In this document: piece after piece, positions 1 to 9,079 of the stretch | Numbering within the stretch: the stretch's first letter is position 1 | Layout: each line of letters opens with the position of its first letter | Origin: Chloroflexota bacterium | GTDB lineage: Bacteria > Chloroflexota > Dehalococcoidia > Lucifugimonadales > UBA826 | DNA length: 62,820 nucleotides | Reading direction: 5' to 3' | Assembly (NCBI GenBank): GCA_003228105.1 | Contig: QGNN01000004.1 | Span: 1 to 62,820, forward strand | Notes under the pieces: generated by a model | What the model saw: the letters and a program-made list of their open reading frames with translations, nothing else | Database searches by the model: none | What the model was told of the DNA's origin: nothing | Program-made: the position numbers and the translations under genes

Positions 1-35
1 CTTGATAATGAGCCGAACCTGAAAGATGATAATAA

Positions 36-950
36 CTAGAAAATTGCTATCGGGTTTGCGGGTGAACCTGTTCCACCTTGAACATAAAGTGGATTCAGAC
101 TTAGCATAAATTCGTACCTTTCCTCTTCAGTACAAACGTTCGAAAGAGACTCTAGATACGCGTTGTCGATAAGTGCTACTCCGTAGGCAAATATCACGCC
201 GTGGACAGTCCAAGGGATTTTGTATTCATTGGGTGAGGCGTCCATCATATCCCAGCCCAAGATAGCTATGTTATTGTTTTTGACAAACGGTAGGCATGAA
301 GCGTGAAGACCGGGTCTTCCATCTGGGGTACCCCATCTACCATTATTGTCGGCAGCATATTTGTCTCGCCCACTATATACGAACACGGCATCCCCAGATT
401 TTATCTCCACATTTTGCTCTGTAGCGATGTCTTCCAATTCCCATCCATGGACCGGTTCTCTTAGTGTTACATATGGTTTGTTTCTATGTTTAGGTACATC
501 TAGTAATATTCCGCGCGTTAAGATTCCATCTTTCCATTCGTCGATGGTACCAAAATTCGCACCGCCAAATTTAATGACATCATCAGGGGTTTTACCTTCC
601 CACATTCCATTCTTATCCCAAACGTGGCATAAAGCATCTATATGAGTCGTAGCAGTGCCATGATAAAAAACACCGTAGTAATCCATTGCCGCCCCACCCT
701 CAAATGGTCTTTCCTCCTTGTACATATAATGTTGGGCAGGTCTGGGATTATCTCCTGCAGGGGTTACCGGTAACGGTCTACTTAAAGATACTGGTCTACC
801 AATTTTAGCTAGCGACACGGCTTCTAAACGTTTCTTATCCGTTATCAAGTTCATGGCCCCAGCGGAACTTTTATCGCCCCATCTACCCCAGTTTGTATCT
901 TTCAGATAAGAATCGACCTCTGATTTAGAAGGTATATTTCTCCCTGTCAT
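36..950 (-). CDS. Cyclase family protein (kynurenine formamidase-like metal hydrolase)
   Basis: A 304-residue protein of the cyclase/kynurenine-formamidase fold, a family of metal-dependent hydrolases that open amide or lactone-like bonds. The sequence shows the family's metal site HGTATTHIDALCH at about residues 97-109, fitting the HxGTxxDxxxH pattern, with downstream segments that look like the rest of a single globular domain. There is no signal peptide, so it is probably cytosolic. The ATG is preceded by AGGGAT about ten bases upstream. It lies 46 bases downstream of a beta-hydroxyacid dehydrogenase on the same strand, so the two may be co-transcribed. The length is longer than minimal kynurenine formamidases (about 210 residues) and suits the larger 'cyclase' subgroup found in aromatic and organic-acid clusters. 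The substrate cannot be read from sequence. Confidence 0.9.
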   Translation of the reverse strand: MTGRNIPSKSEVDSYLKDTNWGRWGDKSSAGAMNLITDKKRLEAVSLAKIGRPVSLSRPLPVTPAGDNPRPAQHYMYKEERPFEGGAAMDYYGVFYHGTATTHIDALCHVWDKNGMWEGKTPDDVIKFGGANFGTIDEWKDGILTRGILLDVPKHRNKPYVTLREPVHGWELEDIATEQNVEIKSGDAVFVYSGRDKYAADNNGRWGTPDGRPGLHASCLPFVKNNNIAILGWDMMDASPNEYKIPWTVHGVIFAYGVALIDNAYLESLSNVCTEEERYEFMLSLNPLYVQGGTGSPANPIAIF

Positions 951-996
951 TGCTGCGGATCCCTTTTTCGATTTGCTTTATGCAACTGAAATGTCA

Positions 997-1890
997 TTAG
1001 TCCGCTATGGTTACACCTGCCATGTCCTCCATAAAATTAGCAATAGCAGAGTGATCAGAATTGCCTTTGCCATCGTTAATAAGGGACCCTAGTATTTGCT
1101 GTACCATGGAGGTCACCATCAAAGGAACGCCGACATCTTTTCCTGTTAGTATGGCATTGTGTAGATCTTTCTGATGGAGAACTACCCTAAAGCCAGGATC
1201 GAAATTTCCTTCTAGCATCATTGGGCCTTTTGTATTCATTACGGTGCTTCCTGCCAACCCTCCCTTGATAGCTTCAAATACAACCTTAGGATCAATGCCA
1301 GATTTTTTCGCTAATACAAGTGCTTCCCCTAAAGCCGCGATATTTCCAGCGACTATAATTTGGTTTGCCAATTTTGTAGTGTTTCCTGCCCCGTACCCTC
1401 CGCAAAGAACTATGCTGCCGGACATTGCAGTTAGCATGTCATAATTCTTTTCAAAGATATCTTTTTCACCGCCTACCATAACCGCGAGTGTTCCTTCAAT
1501 AGCTCCTGTTTCACCACCACTTACTGGAGCATCTAAGAAATTCACACCTGCAATGTCGCAAGCTTGTCCTATCTTTTTTGAGGACGCCGGAGCAATCGAA
1601 CTCATATCGATCACAGTATCGCCCTTTGAGGCCCCTTCTAATACACCACCTGGTCCCAGAATCGCAGCCTCTGATTGAGGAGAGTCAGGGACCATTGTTA
1701 TGATTATGGGAGTTTTAGATGCTACTTCAGCTGCGGAAGACGCAGGGGTAGCACCTTCAGTGGCCATTTCTTCGACTGATTCAGCGACTATGTCATAAAC
1801 AGTCACAGAGTAGTCTGCTTTTATTAAGTTTTTTACCATGGGCTTTCCCATGATTCCTAATCCAACAAAACCTATTTCACCTCGTGTCAT
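997..1890 (-). CDS. NAD(P)-dependent beta-hydroxyacid dehydrogenase (3-hydroxyisobutyrate / tartronate-semialdehyde reductase type)
   Basis: This 297-residue protein belongs to the beta-hydroxyacid dehydrogenase family, which interconverts beta-hydroxyacids and semialdehydes with NAD(P). The N-terminal Rossmann motif GLGIMG sits at residues 10-15, the substrate-binding segment [11 protein letters not shown] lies mid-protein, and the catalytic lysine is in GNTTKLANQ. The ORF track extends to 1986, but the ATG at 1890 is better: it begins just before the nucleotide fold as is normal for the family, and AAGGAG stands nine bases upstream, while the 32-residue extension has no family counterpart. 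It precedes the cyclase gene and is divergent from an RraA-like gene. The exact substrate is undetermined; glyoxylate/succinic-semialdehyde reductase is an equal alternative. Confidence 0.9.
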   Translation of the reverse strand: MTRGEIGFVGLGIMGKPMVKNLIKADYSVTVYDIVAESVEEMATEGATPASSAAEVASKTPIIITMVPDSPQSEAAILGPGGVLEGASKGDTVIDMSSIAPASSKKIGQACDIAGVNFLDAPVSGGETGAIEGTLAVMVGGEKDIFEKNYDMLTAMSGSIVLCGGYGAGNTTKLANQIIVAGNIAALGEALVLAKKSGIDPKVVFEAIKGGLAGSTVMNTKGPMMLEGNFDPGFRVVLHQKDLHNAILTGKDVGVPLMVTSMVQQILGSLINDGKGNSDHSAIANFMEDMAGVTIAD

Positions 1891-2141
1891 TTTTGACGAC
1901 TCCTTCTGTATAGTTGGTTCCTCTAAAATCAGAGACAAACGCGTGTCTTTAAATTTGCTGTCCTTTGTTTTCACGGACACCCCCAATTATAGACTTAGAT
2001 GGCACTCGGTCAACATTAGGTTGGGGAATGGATACTGTTCACAATATATGCCCTTGCTTTATAACTGCAAATAATGGTTCTCTGTTACTATTCCGAGGTA
2101 ATTTTAATCATTGATTAATTAACAAAAACGAGAGACAAAAA

Positions 2142-2834
2142 ATGTCTAAAGCAACCCAAAATGAAGTTGATGCTGTTGCTGGTATGCAAACCTGCGCCGT
2201 GTCTAATGCTATTGAAAATTTAAATATCAGATCGAGAACCGATGGGTTCATGACTCCTGATATAAAAAGTATGTTTCCAGATATGGGGTCTATGGCGGGT
2301 TTCGCAGTTACCGCGGTTATTAAAGCCTCCACTCCGCCTTCAGACAATATGAATTATTCTCGAGTGGAATGGGTGGATGAGATATTTAAGATTCCAGGCC
2401 CAAGAGTTATTGTAATGAAATATTTAGATCACCCATTTGTAATCGGATCTTTTTGGGGTGAAGTGCAAAGCGCTATACACAGTTCTTTAAATTGTGTGGG
2501 AGTTGTGATTGATGGAGGGGTAAGAGATTTGGATGAAATGCAGGAGATGAGGTTTAATGCCTTTGCAAGTACAGCATTGGCTTCTAGAGCGAATGTACAT
2601 TTGGTTGAAGCTAACATACCGGTTACGGTAGGAGGAGTTACTGTCAATCCTGGTGATTTGTTGCTTGGGGATAAGCATGGAGTGATTAGTATTCCCAAAG
2701 ATATAGTTAAGGATTTGCCGGCCGCAATAGCTAAAGTAGAGGCAGGTGAAAAAGAGATTATAGATGTTTGCAAATTCCAAGATTTTTCCCCTGAAAAGCT
2801 TAAAGATATACTTCGGGAAAGGTATGGTGGTTAG
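2142..2834 (+). CDS. RraA family protein (HMG/CHA aldolase-like, formerly 'demethylmenaquinone methyltransferase' family)
   Basis: A 230-residue RraA-like protein. Members are class II pyruvate aldolases/oxaloacetate decarboxylases (4-hydroxy-4-methyl-2-oxoglutarate aldolase) or, in the case of E. coli RraA, regulators of RNase E. Here the GSFWGEV segment (about 102-108) matches the conserved glycine-rich loop with its glutamate, and DGGVRDLDEM (about 124-133) holds the Arg-Asp pair that binds substrate and metal in the aldolases. The neighbourhood of acid dehydrogenases favours an aldolase or decarboxylase role over RNase regulation. The stop is 24 bases before the next start, so it likely forms an operon with the 2-hydroxyacid dehydrogenase. 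The upstream GAGAGA is a modest ribosome-binding site. Confidence 0.9.
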   Translation: MSKATQNEVDAVAGMQTCAVSNAIENLNIRSRTDGFMTPDIKSMFPDMGSMAGFAVTAVIKASTPPSDNMNYSRVEWVDEIFKIPGPRVIVMKYLDHPFVIGSFWGEVQSAIHSSLNCVGVVIDGGVRDLDEMQEMRFNAFASTALASRANVHLVEANIPVTVGGVTVNPGDLLLGDKHGVISIPKDIVKDLPAAIAKVEAGEKEIIDVCKFQDFSPEKLKDILRERYGG

Positions 2835-2858
2835 TTAAATTAATTGAAGGGAGATTTT

Positions 2859-3839
2859 ATGACTTCAACAAAAGTAGTATTCCTGACTGATATAGGGGAA
2901 AGTTTAATACATGAGGTGGTCTCTTATAGTCCTTCTGATTTTGAAATTGTGATTTTGGATAAGTCCACTACGGAAGAACAACGCATAAATGAGGTTCGTG
3001 ACGCAGATTTCCTGTTATGTTATAGACAAAATCCTTCAGATGCTGTTATCGAGGCTTTGGAAAAATGTCGGCTTGTACAACTTTTGCAAGCTGGATATGA
3101 CAGCATGAACCTTGACCTTCTTTCAGAGTTAGAAATTCCTTGCGCTAATAACGGAGGAGCTAACTCATGGGCAGTTGCTGATCAAGCAGTGCTTTTGATG
3201 TTGGCGATATACAAAAGACTTTTAGAAAGTGATAAATCAACTAAGGCAGGCCGTTGGGCTGCACCAATAACTGGTGAAAACACTTTTGAGATGGCTAACA
3301 AGAAGGTCGGGATTTTGGGTATCGGTAATATAGGCAAACAGGTGGCTAAAAGGGTTCAGGGGTTTGACGCTGAAGTTCAATATTTTGATATTTACCCACT
3401 TGATTACAAAACCGCAACGGAATTAAATCTCACTTATGTAAGCCTGGATGAACTTTTCGAAACTTCAGATATATTTACCTGCCATACCCCTCTTACAAGT
3501 AACACTAGGCATATTGTTAATTCGGATTCCCTTCACACCATGAAATCTACGGCTATTTTGATCAATACTTCTCGGGGGCCTGTGGTGGATGAAAAAGCTT
3601 TGATTAATGCTTTGAAGCAAGGGACTATCGCAGCGGCGGGATTAGACGTTTTTGAAAAAGAGCCGGTGGACCCACAAAATCCCCTACTAAGGATGGGTAA
3701 TGTTGTTGCCACGCCCCACATGGCTGGTACAACCTGGGACACATGGGCAAGAAGAGCTAAATTTGCTTTTGGGAATATGGAGAGGGTAAGACAGGGAGAG
3801 GCTCCACAGGCAGTGGTTAGAAATTTCGATTCCAGCTGA
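2859..3839 (+). CDS. D-isomer-specific 2-hydroxyacid dehydrogenase
   Basis: A 326-residue NAD-dependent D-2-hydroxyacid dehydrogenase. The nucleotide-binding motif GIGNIG is followed by a strand ending in Asp (VQYFD), suggesting NAD rather than NADP. The catalytic set is visible: Arg in NTSRGPV, Glu in FEKEPV and His in ATPHMAGTT. The first ORF-track codon (TTG, 2844) lies inside the ribosome-binding site; the ATG at 2859 has GAAGGGAG about five bases upstream and gives the usual family N-terminus, so I use it. It follows the RraA-like gene closely and precedes dgt by 22 bases. Likely substrates are glyoxylate/hydroxypyruvate or related 2-oxoacids; phosphoglycerate dehydrogenase is possible but the C-terminal ACT domain is absent. 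Confidence 0.92.
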   Translation: MTSTKVVFLTDIGESLIHEVVSYSPSDFEIVILDKSTTEEQRINEVRDADFLLCYRQNPSDAVIEALEKCRLVQLLQAGYDSMNLDLLSELEIPCANNGGANSWAVADQAVLLMLAIYKRLLESDKSTKAGRWAAPITGENTFEMANKKVGILGIGNIGKQVAKRVQGFDAEVQYFDIYPLDYKTATELNLTYVSLDELFETSDIFTCHTPLTSNTRHIVNSDSLHTMKSTAILINTSRGPVVDEKALINALKQGTIAAAGLDVFEKEPVDPQNPLLRMGNVVATPHMAGTTWDTWARRAKFAFGNMERVRQGEAPQAVVRNFDSS

Positions 3840-3861
3840 ACCAATTCGGTTAGAGGATAAA

Positions 3862-4923
3862 ATGATGGGACAGGCTGTGAGACTCCGACTCGAAAAGAAC
3901 GAGGAAAGTTTGAACCTTCATGCCTGCCGCTCAGCCAATTCTCGAGGTAGGAAGAAAAGAGAAAGTGCTAGCCCAATAAGGACCGAATTTCAAAGGGACC
4001 GTGATCGAATACTTCATTCCAAGGCATTTCGAAGAATGAAGCATAAGACTCAAGTTTTTATATCACCCGTAGGCGATCATTTTGTTACTAGACTCACCCA
4101 CACTTTGGAGGTTGCTCAGATCGCTAGAACTATAGCCAGGGCTTTGAATTTAAATGAAGACTTAACAGAGGCAATAGGTTTGGGTCATGATATGGGCCAT
4201 ACTCCCTTTGGCCACATAGGGGAAGATGAATTAGGTAAATTGAGCCCTTTGGGATTTAGGCATAATATCCAGAGTGTCCGACTTGTGGAGAAATTAGAAA
4301 AAAATGGCAAAGGATTAAATCTCACAGAGGAGGTAAAGGAGGGGATACTTCATCATTCGAAACCCAAAGGGGATTTTATGTCCCCAACCCTGGTTGAAGG
4401 TATTGGCCTTGAGGCCCAGGTGATAAGGATTTCTGATGCCATTGCATATCTAAACCATGATTTAGGTGATGCTTTTAGGGCTGGGGTTTTAACGGAAGTT
4501 GACTTGCCTCATGAAACCAAGGAGTTTTTAGGGAGAAGACACTCTGAACGGGTGGATCGCATGGTTATGGACATAGTTTGTACCTCTAGTAGTTTATTGG
4601 AAGATACCTCATTAACTTCCCGTCCAATAATTTCGATGAGCAGATCAATGCGAGATGCTACAAATGATCTTCGTGATTTTATGTTTGAGAGGGTATATAT
4701 GCCCGTAGATTCGGGTCCAGAAGGTAAATCTGCGAGGTTGATCATTAATGTTCTTTACGAGGCATTGAATAATAACCATGATCTAATTCCAAATGAATTT
4801 TTAGAAATAGGGGAGACCATTGATCATGCAATTGTGGATTATATTTCTGGGATGACTGATGGCTTTGCGATTCGGATTGCGGAGTCACTATCCCCTGGAG
4901 TTGGACATGTTTTCGCGAGTTAA
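3862..4923 (+). CDS. dgt: Deoxyguanosinetriphosphate triphosphohydrolase-like protein (HD domain dNTPase)
   Basis: A 353-residue HD-domain dNTP triphosphohydrolase, which removes triphosphate from dNTPs and so limits the dNTP pool. The N-terminus carries the family signature RTEFQRDRDRI and SKAFRRMKHKTQVF; metal ligands are in RLTHTLEV (H80) and GLGHDMGH (H109, D110), with a later Asp in RISDAIAYLNHD. The length fits the short Dgt class rather than the roughly 500-residue E. coli enzyme. AGAGGA lies just upstream of the ATG. It begins a + strand run with two small unknown genes, dnaG and rpoD; the dgt-dnaG-rpoD order is common in several phyla and links dNTP control with priming and transcription. 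Confidence 0.93.
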   Translation: MMGQAVRLRLEKNEESLNLHACRSANSRGRKKRESASPIRTEFQRDRDRILHSKAFRRMKHKTQVFISPVGDHFVTRLTHTLEVAQIARTIARALNLNEDLTEAIGLGHDMGHTPFGHIGEDELGKLSPLGFRHNIQSVRLVEKLEKNGKGLNLTEEVKEGILHHSKPKGDFMSPTLVEGIGLEAQVIRISDAIAYLNHDLGDAFRAGVLTEVDLPHETKEFLGRRHSERVDRMVMDIVCTSSSLLEDTSLTSRPIISMSRSMRDATNDLRDFMFERVYMPVDSGPEGKSARLIINVLYEALNNNHDLIPNEFLEIGETIDHAIVDYISGMTDGFAIRIAESLSPGVGHVFAS

Positions 4924-4935
4924 ATTAATAACTAT

Positions 4936-4944
4936 TGTTATAAT
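4936..4944 (+). promoter_or_regulatory. Extended -10 promoter, probably giving a leaderless transcript
   Basis: TGTTATAAT is a perfect -10 hexamer with the TGN extension. It ends six bases before the ATG of the 88-residue gene, so transcription would begin at or within a base or two of that ATG. The ATG has no Shine-Dalgarno sequence in front of it, which agrees with a leaderless mRNA. No convincing -35 element is seen. Confidence 0.45.
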
Positions 4945-4950
4945 CCCAAA

Positions 4951-5217
4951 ATGACTGAAGCGACTAATTCCATCGATAGATTAAAAACCAGATTGGTTTT
5001 TAGGAATATTGACCATATACAAGAACATTTAGAAGCCATGCAAAGAGACCCGCATGGTTTGGAGTACAGACCCTGGAAACTTGAGGTGGATAACATATGG
5101 AAAAAAATATTTTCGGATATAAACGAGATGTCGGAGGAGGCCCAGAAGATGGTTCTGGATTCAATGAAGGAGATATGGGTTAGTTATATTACTCATTACG
5201 GTGCTGTTGAAAGTTAA
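4951..5217 (+). CDS. Hypothetical protein, 88 residues, helical
   Basis: I do not recognise this protein. It is acidic-to-neutral, apparently all helical (for example RNIDHIQEHLEAMQRDP and EEAQKMVLDSMKEIWVS), with no Cys pairs, signal peptide or membrane segment. It sits between dgt and dnaG with gaps of 27 and 20 bases to its neighbours, which argues that it is a real gene. The next ORF has a good ribosome-binding site, while this one has none and is instead placed right behind an extended -10 element, suggesting leaderless translation. Function is unknown; a small helical partner of the replication or transcription proteins encoded alongside is only a guess from position. Confidence 0.7.
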   Translation: MTEATNSIDRLKTRLVFRNIDHIQEHLEAMQRDPHGLEYRPWKLEVDNIWKKIFSDINEMSEEAQKMVLDSMKEIWVSYITHYGAVES

Positions 5218-5237
5218 ATCAGAAGGAGTGTTTCGGA

Positions 5238-5579
5238 ATGTCATTGAGTTTTAACCCTAACTTGGACCAAGCTAGGAGGCGTTCTGAATTAGCACATAGA
5301 GTCTTGGTTAAACTGAAAACCTTGGGTTTATCTGATGATCAGGATGGTGCACTCGCTACATTGTGCACCGACATAGGAGATTTGTGGAGTTCTCAGTTGG
5401 TTTTTCTTGAAATTCTTAATAGATTTTTGGAAAAATCGGATAATTGGGATTCCATTGGAGATGATTTGGTTGATATGTTGTCCAACGTAGAACATATCTC
5501 GTGGCATATAGATAGCTTAAAAAAACCACTGGAAACACTCGCCCAATATTCATATTCCGAATCAAAAAATACCCAATAG
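5238..5579 (+). CDS. Hypothetical protein, 113 residues, helical
   Basis: I do not recognise this protein. It is acidic and appears mostly alpha-helical, with heptad-like hydrophobic spacing around LWSSQLVFLEILNRFLE and a C-terminal tail of polar residues (YSESKNTQ). No membrane segment, signal or metal motif is seen. The start is supported by AGAAGGAG about nine bases upstream of the ATG. It ends eight bases before dnaG, so it is almost certainly co-transcribed and perhaps translationally linked to primase. Role unknown. Confidence 0.75.
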   Translation: MSLSFNPNLDQARRRSELAHRVLVKLKTLGLSDDQDGALATLCTDIGDLWSSQLVFLEILNRFLEKSDNWDSIGDDLVDMLSNVEHISWHIDSLKKPLETLAQYSYSESKNTQ

Positions 5580-5587
5580 TATTTATT

Positions 5588-7381
5588 ATGAGTGAAATAG
5601 ACGAAATAAAATCAAGACTAGATGTCGTTGATATTGTGTCTGAAAAGGTTCAGTTACAGCGTGCAGGCAGGAATTATAAAGCTAACTGTCCTTTTCATAG
5701 TGAGAAAACCCCATCTTTCATAGTGGACCCAGGGAGGCAATCTTGGAGATGTTTCGGATCATGTGGTGTCGGAGGAGACATTTTTAGCTTTGTTATGAAG
5801 ACTGAAAATATGGAGTTTTCTGATGCTTTAAGAATGCTTGCTCAGCGCACCGGAGTTGAACTACGCGGATATAAAAAGAACGAATCAAAGGACTCTTATT
5901 TTGAGATCAATAAGATAGCCTTGGATTTTTATAAAGATGCTCTTTTGACGGATGAAGCCCACTCTGCACGTATCTATCTTAAGTCAAGAGGTGTAGATCA
6001 AGCCTCGATTGAAAACTTCGGGCTTGGCTACAGTCCTCGAGGTCGAGATTCCCTTAAGTCTCACCTATTGTTCCATGATGTGGATCTGGGAAACGCGGTT
6101 GAATGCGGGTTATTAAATAAATTTGAGGATGGAACCACCAGAGATTTCTTCTGGGGCCGGTTGATGTTCCCAATATTTGATAGGTCAGGAAGGCCGGCTG
6201 GGTTTGGGGCGCGTTCTATGGACGACTCAATGCCGAAGTACATAAATACCGCAGCTACCCCAGTATTTGACAAAAGAAGCACTTTGTATGGGTTCCATAT
6301 GGCTAGAGAGGCGATTAGAGATAGTGATATAGGTGTAATTGTTGAAGGTTATATGGACGTAATTGCGGCCCATGAATATGGCTATAAAAATGTGGTGGCA
6401 AGTATGGGAACAGCTTTGACTGCAGAGCAAGTCAGTCAGCTTAAAAACTTGGCTTCTACCTTTGTATTGGCTCTTGATCAAGATGTGGCGGGTCAAGAAG
6501 CTACCTTACGAAGTTTGGAATCCGCCTGGCAAATCTTTGGAGATTCTAGTAAAAGGTCGCGCGACCCTTTGTTTGCGGGAAACCCGACAAAAATTAATGT
6601 TGTTTCATTGCCGGAGGGGAAAGACCCAGATGAATTTATTCGTTCAGAAGGGTCTGATTGGGAAATGGTTGTAAATGAAGCCTTACCACTTATGGAATAT
6701 CTAATTCCAGTTGTGTCAGGGCGATTTGATTTAGATGGTCCGGGTGGTAAGGGCCGGGTAGTTGAATCTCTTGCTCCGATTCTTAGGTTATTAGATCCCT
6801 TTGATCGTGAAAAATATATTGGTATGTTATCGGAACAATTATCTACATCAGCCGATACTGTAAAAACTGCCTTAAAGCAGGTTCGAAGAGGATTCAATCA
6901 AAGGGATCGCAATGTTAGAGAAAATCAATACGAAAAATTTGAAGACCGAAAGCCAGTACATAACAACTACAAACTTGATGAATATACGTTGTCACTGATA
7001 ATCAACCGACCAGAATTGAAAGAGGTTGCCGTTGAATTAAACGCAGAGTGTTTTGCCAGGACTGAGGATAGAGAAATTTATCTTAGATGGTTAAACCTTG
7101 ACCCAAATGAATCTCTAATTAAATTATTGGACCCAGTTCTTGAGGAAAGGTTTTCCAGCATACAAAGTTATACTATGATTCCTTCAAGTAATGCAGATAC
7201 ATTGATAGATTTTGATACGTGTACCAAAAGACTGGAAAGAAGAAGATTGCAGCTTTATAGAGCGGACCTAATTCAATCGCAAGACACTGATTCTCCTCCT
7301 ACAATCGACCTTCAAAATGAACTAGGTGGTTTGGATAGGCAAATATTGGAGACTTATAAAGGGGATAAAGAGGGGAATTGA
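5588..7381 (+). CDS. dnaG: DNA primase DnaG
   Basis: Primase, 597 residues, makes RNA primers at the replication fork in partnership with the DnaB helicase. Domains in order: an N-terminal CHC2 zinc-binding domain (CPFH at 34-37, CFGSC at 55-59), the catalytic core with the TOPRIM motif VEGYMDVIAA and the acidic ALDQDVAG, and a C-terminal helical region that should contact the helicase. The zinc site is CX2H-X17-CX3C, one residue longer in the last pair than the textbook CX2C. The C-terminal third is weakly conserved, as is usual. It follows the 113-residue gene by eight bases and precedes rpoD, the classic macromolecular-synthesis arrangement. Confidence 0.97.
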   Translation: MSEIDEIKSRLDVVDIVSEKVQLQRAGRNYKANCPFHSEKTPSFIVDPGRQSWRCFGSCGVGGDIFSFVMKTENMEFSDALRMLAQRTGVELRGYKKNESKDSYFEINKIALDFYKDALLTDEAHSARIYLKSRGVDQASIENFGLGYSPRGRDSLKSHLLFHDVDLGNAVECGLLNKFEDGTTRDFFWGRLMFPIFDRSGRPAGFGARSMDDSMPKYINTAATPVFDKRSTLYGFHMAREAIRDSDIGVIVEGYMDVIAAHEYGYKNVVASMGTALTAEQVSQLKNLASTFVLALDQDVAGQEATLRSLESAWQIFGDSSKRSRDPLFAGNPTKINVVSLPEGKDPDEFIRSEGSDWEMVVNEALPLMEYLIPVVSGRFDLDGPGGKGRVVESLAPILRLLDPFDREKYIGMLSEQLSTSADTVKTALKQVRRGFNQRDRNVRENQYEKFEDRKPVHNNYKLDEYTLSLIINRPELKEVAVELNAECFARTEDREIYLRWLNLDPNESLIKLLDPVLEERFSSIQSYTMIPSSNADTLIDFDTCTKRLERRRLQLYRADLIQSQDTDSPPTIDLQNELGGLDRQILETYKGDKEGN

Positions 7382-7471
7382 GCGGTATTTTTGGTAAAAT
7401 GTATCCTGACAATGTATTGGGATAACCTGAAATTTTTTTAACCTGCGGTAACATTTGGAAAGGAGAAGGGA

Positions 7472-9079
7472 ATGACTACTGATGGAATTCAGCATGTGGG
7501 AGGAGAGGCAGATCTTATAGATGGTGCTTTGAGAGGAAGTCGATCAAAAGAGGATGGATATAGGGCTGATGAGGAAGAGCAGGAAGAACAGGATGATTTA
7601 CGAGAAGATGAGGACGATGATGAGGACGATGATGAGGATTCAACAGTTCTTGAACTGGGTATGGATGCACGTTCGGCACGACGAGATGTGGAGGAGGATG
7701 ACGACGCCCCCCCATCCCTTGAAGATTTGAAAGCTAAGGCTGCTCGTGAATGGGAAAAAGAAATTGGAAGTACAGACATAATTGATGATCCTGTCCGTAT
7801 GTACCTTAGGGAAATAGGTCGGGTTGATCTTTTGAAGGCCCCTCAAGAAAGAGATTTGGCTCGAAAATTTGAAGGTAAACGATTTGTAGAAAATAAAGAA
7901 GTGACTTTGTCTTTAGAAGAGAACATCTTACCAAAAGCAAGAGATATCGTCGTAGATATGCTTAAGACTGTTGTTGCTAGTGAAGATATCATAAAGGCAA
8001 TTCTTACCTCAAAAGAGGTTGCGTATGACGGAACATTGCCTGATTTAATGGCGAACCCAGACGTTAGAGAAGCCATTGATGGTATTTTTCAGGATGAGCT
8101 ACTCGAACAAATTTCTGCGATTCTGTCGGAATTGAAAGATCAAGATCCACCTGAGACTGATGTATTGAAGGAGATGATCAAACAGGCTTCGATAAATACT
8201 AGATTGCTACCTGACGATATATTCAAAGTAATTGATGGTAGACCTACAATGGATCAATTAAGGGAAATAGTTGCTGATGATTCCATTGTGGATAAGATGC
8301 AGCCATACGAACTTCTGTTTAGACAGCATATGGAACGTATAAAACAAAGAGGTGATGATGCTCAACAGCACCTTTCAGAAGCCAATCTGAGATTGGTAGT
8401 GAGTGTGGCAAAAAAATATATTGGCCGTGGAATGTCCCTTCTTGATCTGATACAGGAAGGAAATATAGGACTTATTAGAGCTGTAGAGAAATTTGATTAC
8501 AGGAAAGGTTACAAATTCAGCACATATGCTACTTGGTGGATTAGACAAGCCATCACTCGCGCGATTGCGGATCAAGCTCGGACCATACGTATTCCAGTAC
8601 ATATGGTGGAAACTATAAATAAATTACTTCGGGTAACAAGAAGATTAGTTCAAGAGTATGGGAGAGAACCGACCAGTGAAGAAATCGGTCGCGAAATGGA
8701 GATTGCTCCAGATAAGGTTAGGGAGATACTAAAAATATCTCAGGAACCTGTTTCATTAGAAACACCTATTGGAGAAGAAGAGGATAGCCATTTGGGTGAT
8801 TTTATTCCTGATACGGCAGCCTTAGCGCCAGTAGAGGCAGCCTCTTACCAGCTTCTTCGAGAACAGGTTATTGATGTGCTGGACACCCTTAATGACAGAG
8901 AAGCAAGAGTTTTGGAACTTAGATTTGGGTTGGAAGATGGTAGAAGTAGAACTCTTGAAGAAGTTGGTAAGGACTTCGGTGTAACTAGGGAGAGAATTCG
9001 ACAAATAGAAGCAAAAGCCCTTCGTAAACTGCGCCATCCTAATAGATCCAAAAAACTGAGAGATTTTCTAGAAAACTAA
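7472..9079 (+). CDS. rpoD: Primary RNA polymerase sigma factor (sigma-70, RpoD/SigA)
   Basis: Housekeeping sigma factor, 535 residues, directing RNA polymerase to -35/-10 promoters. An unusually acidic N-terminal stretch (about residues 30-85, long runs of Asp and Glu) replaces or forms region 1.1. Region 1.2 begins at [12 protein letters not shown]; region 2 contains [18 protein letters not shown] and the -10 recognition segment [13 protein letters not shown]; region 3 follows; region 4 ends with the helix-turn-helix [17 protein letters not shown] for the -35 element. AGGAGAAGGG stands just before the ATG. The 90-base gap after dnaG could hold a separate promoter (TAAAAT at 7395-7400). A DUF362 gene starts at the base after its stop codon. 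Confidence 0.98.
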   Translation: MTTDGIQHVGGEADLIDGALRGSRSKEDGYRADEEEQEEQDDLREDEDDDEDDDEDSTVLELGMDARSARRDVEEDDDAPPSLEDLKAKAAREWEKEIGSTDIIDDPVRMYLREIGRVDLLKAPQERDLARKFEGKRFVENKEVTLSLEENILPKARDIVVDMLKTVVASEDIIKAILTSKEVAYDGTLPDLMANPDVREAIDGIFQDELLEQISAILSELKDQDPPETDVLKEMIKQASINTRLLPDDIFKVIDGRPTMDQLREIVADDSIVDKMQPYELLFRQHMERIKQRGDDAQQHLSEANLRLVVSVAKKYIGRGMSLLDLIQEGNIGLIRAVEKFDYRKGYKFSTYATWWIRQAITRAIADQARTIRIPVHMVETINKLLRVTRRLVQEYGREPTSEEIGREMEIAPDKVREILKISQEPVSLETPIGEEEDSHLGDFIPDTAALAPVEAASYQLLREQVIDVLDTLNDREARVLELRFGLEDGRSRTLEEVGKDFGVTRERIRQIEAKALRKLRHPNRSKKLRDFLEN

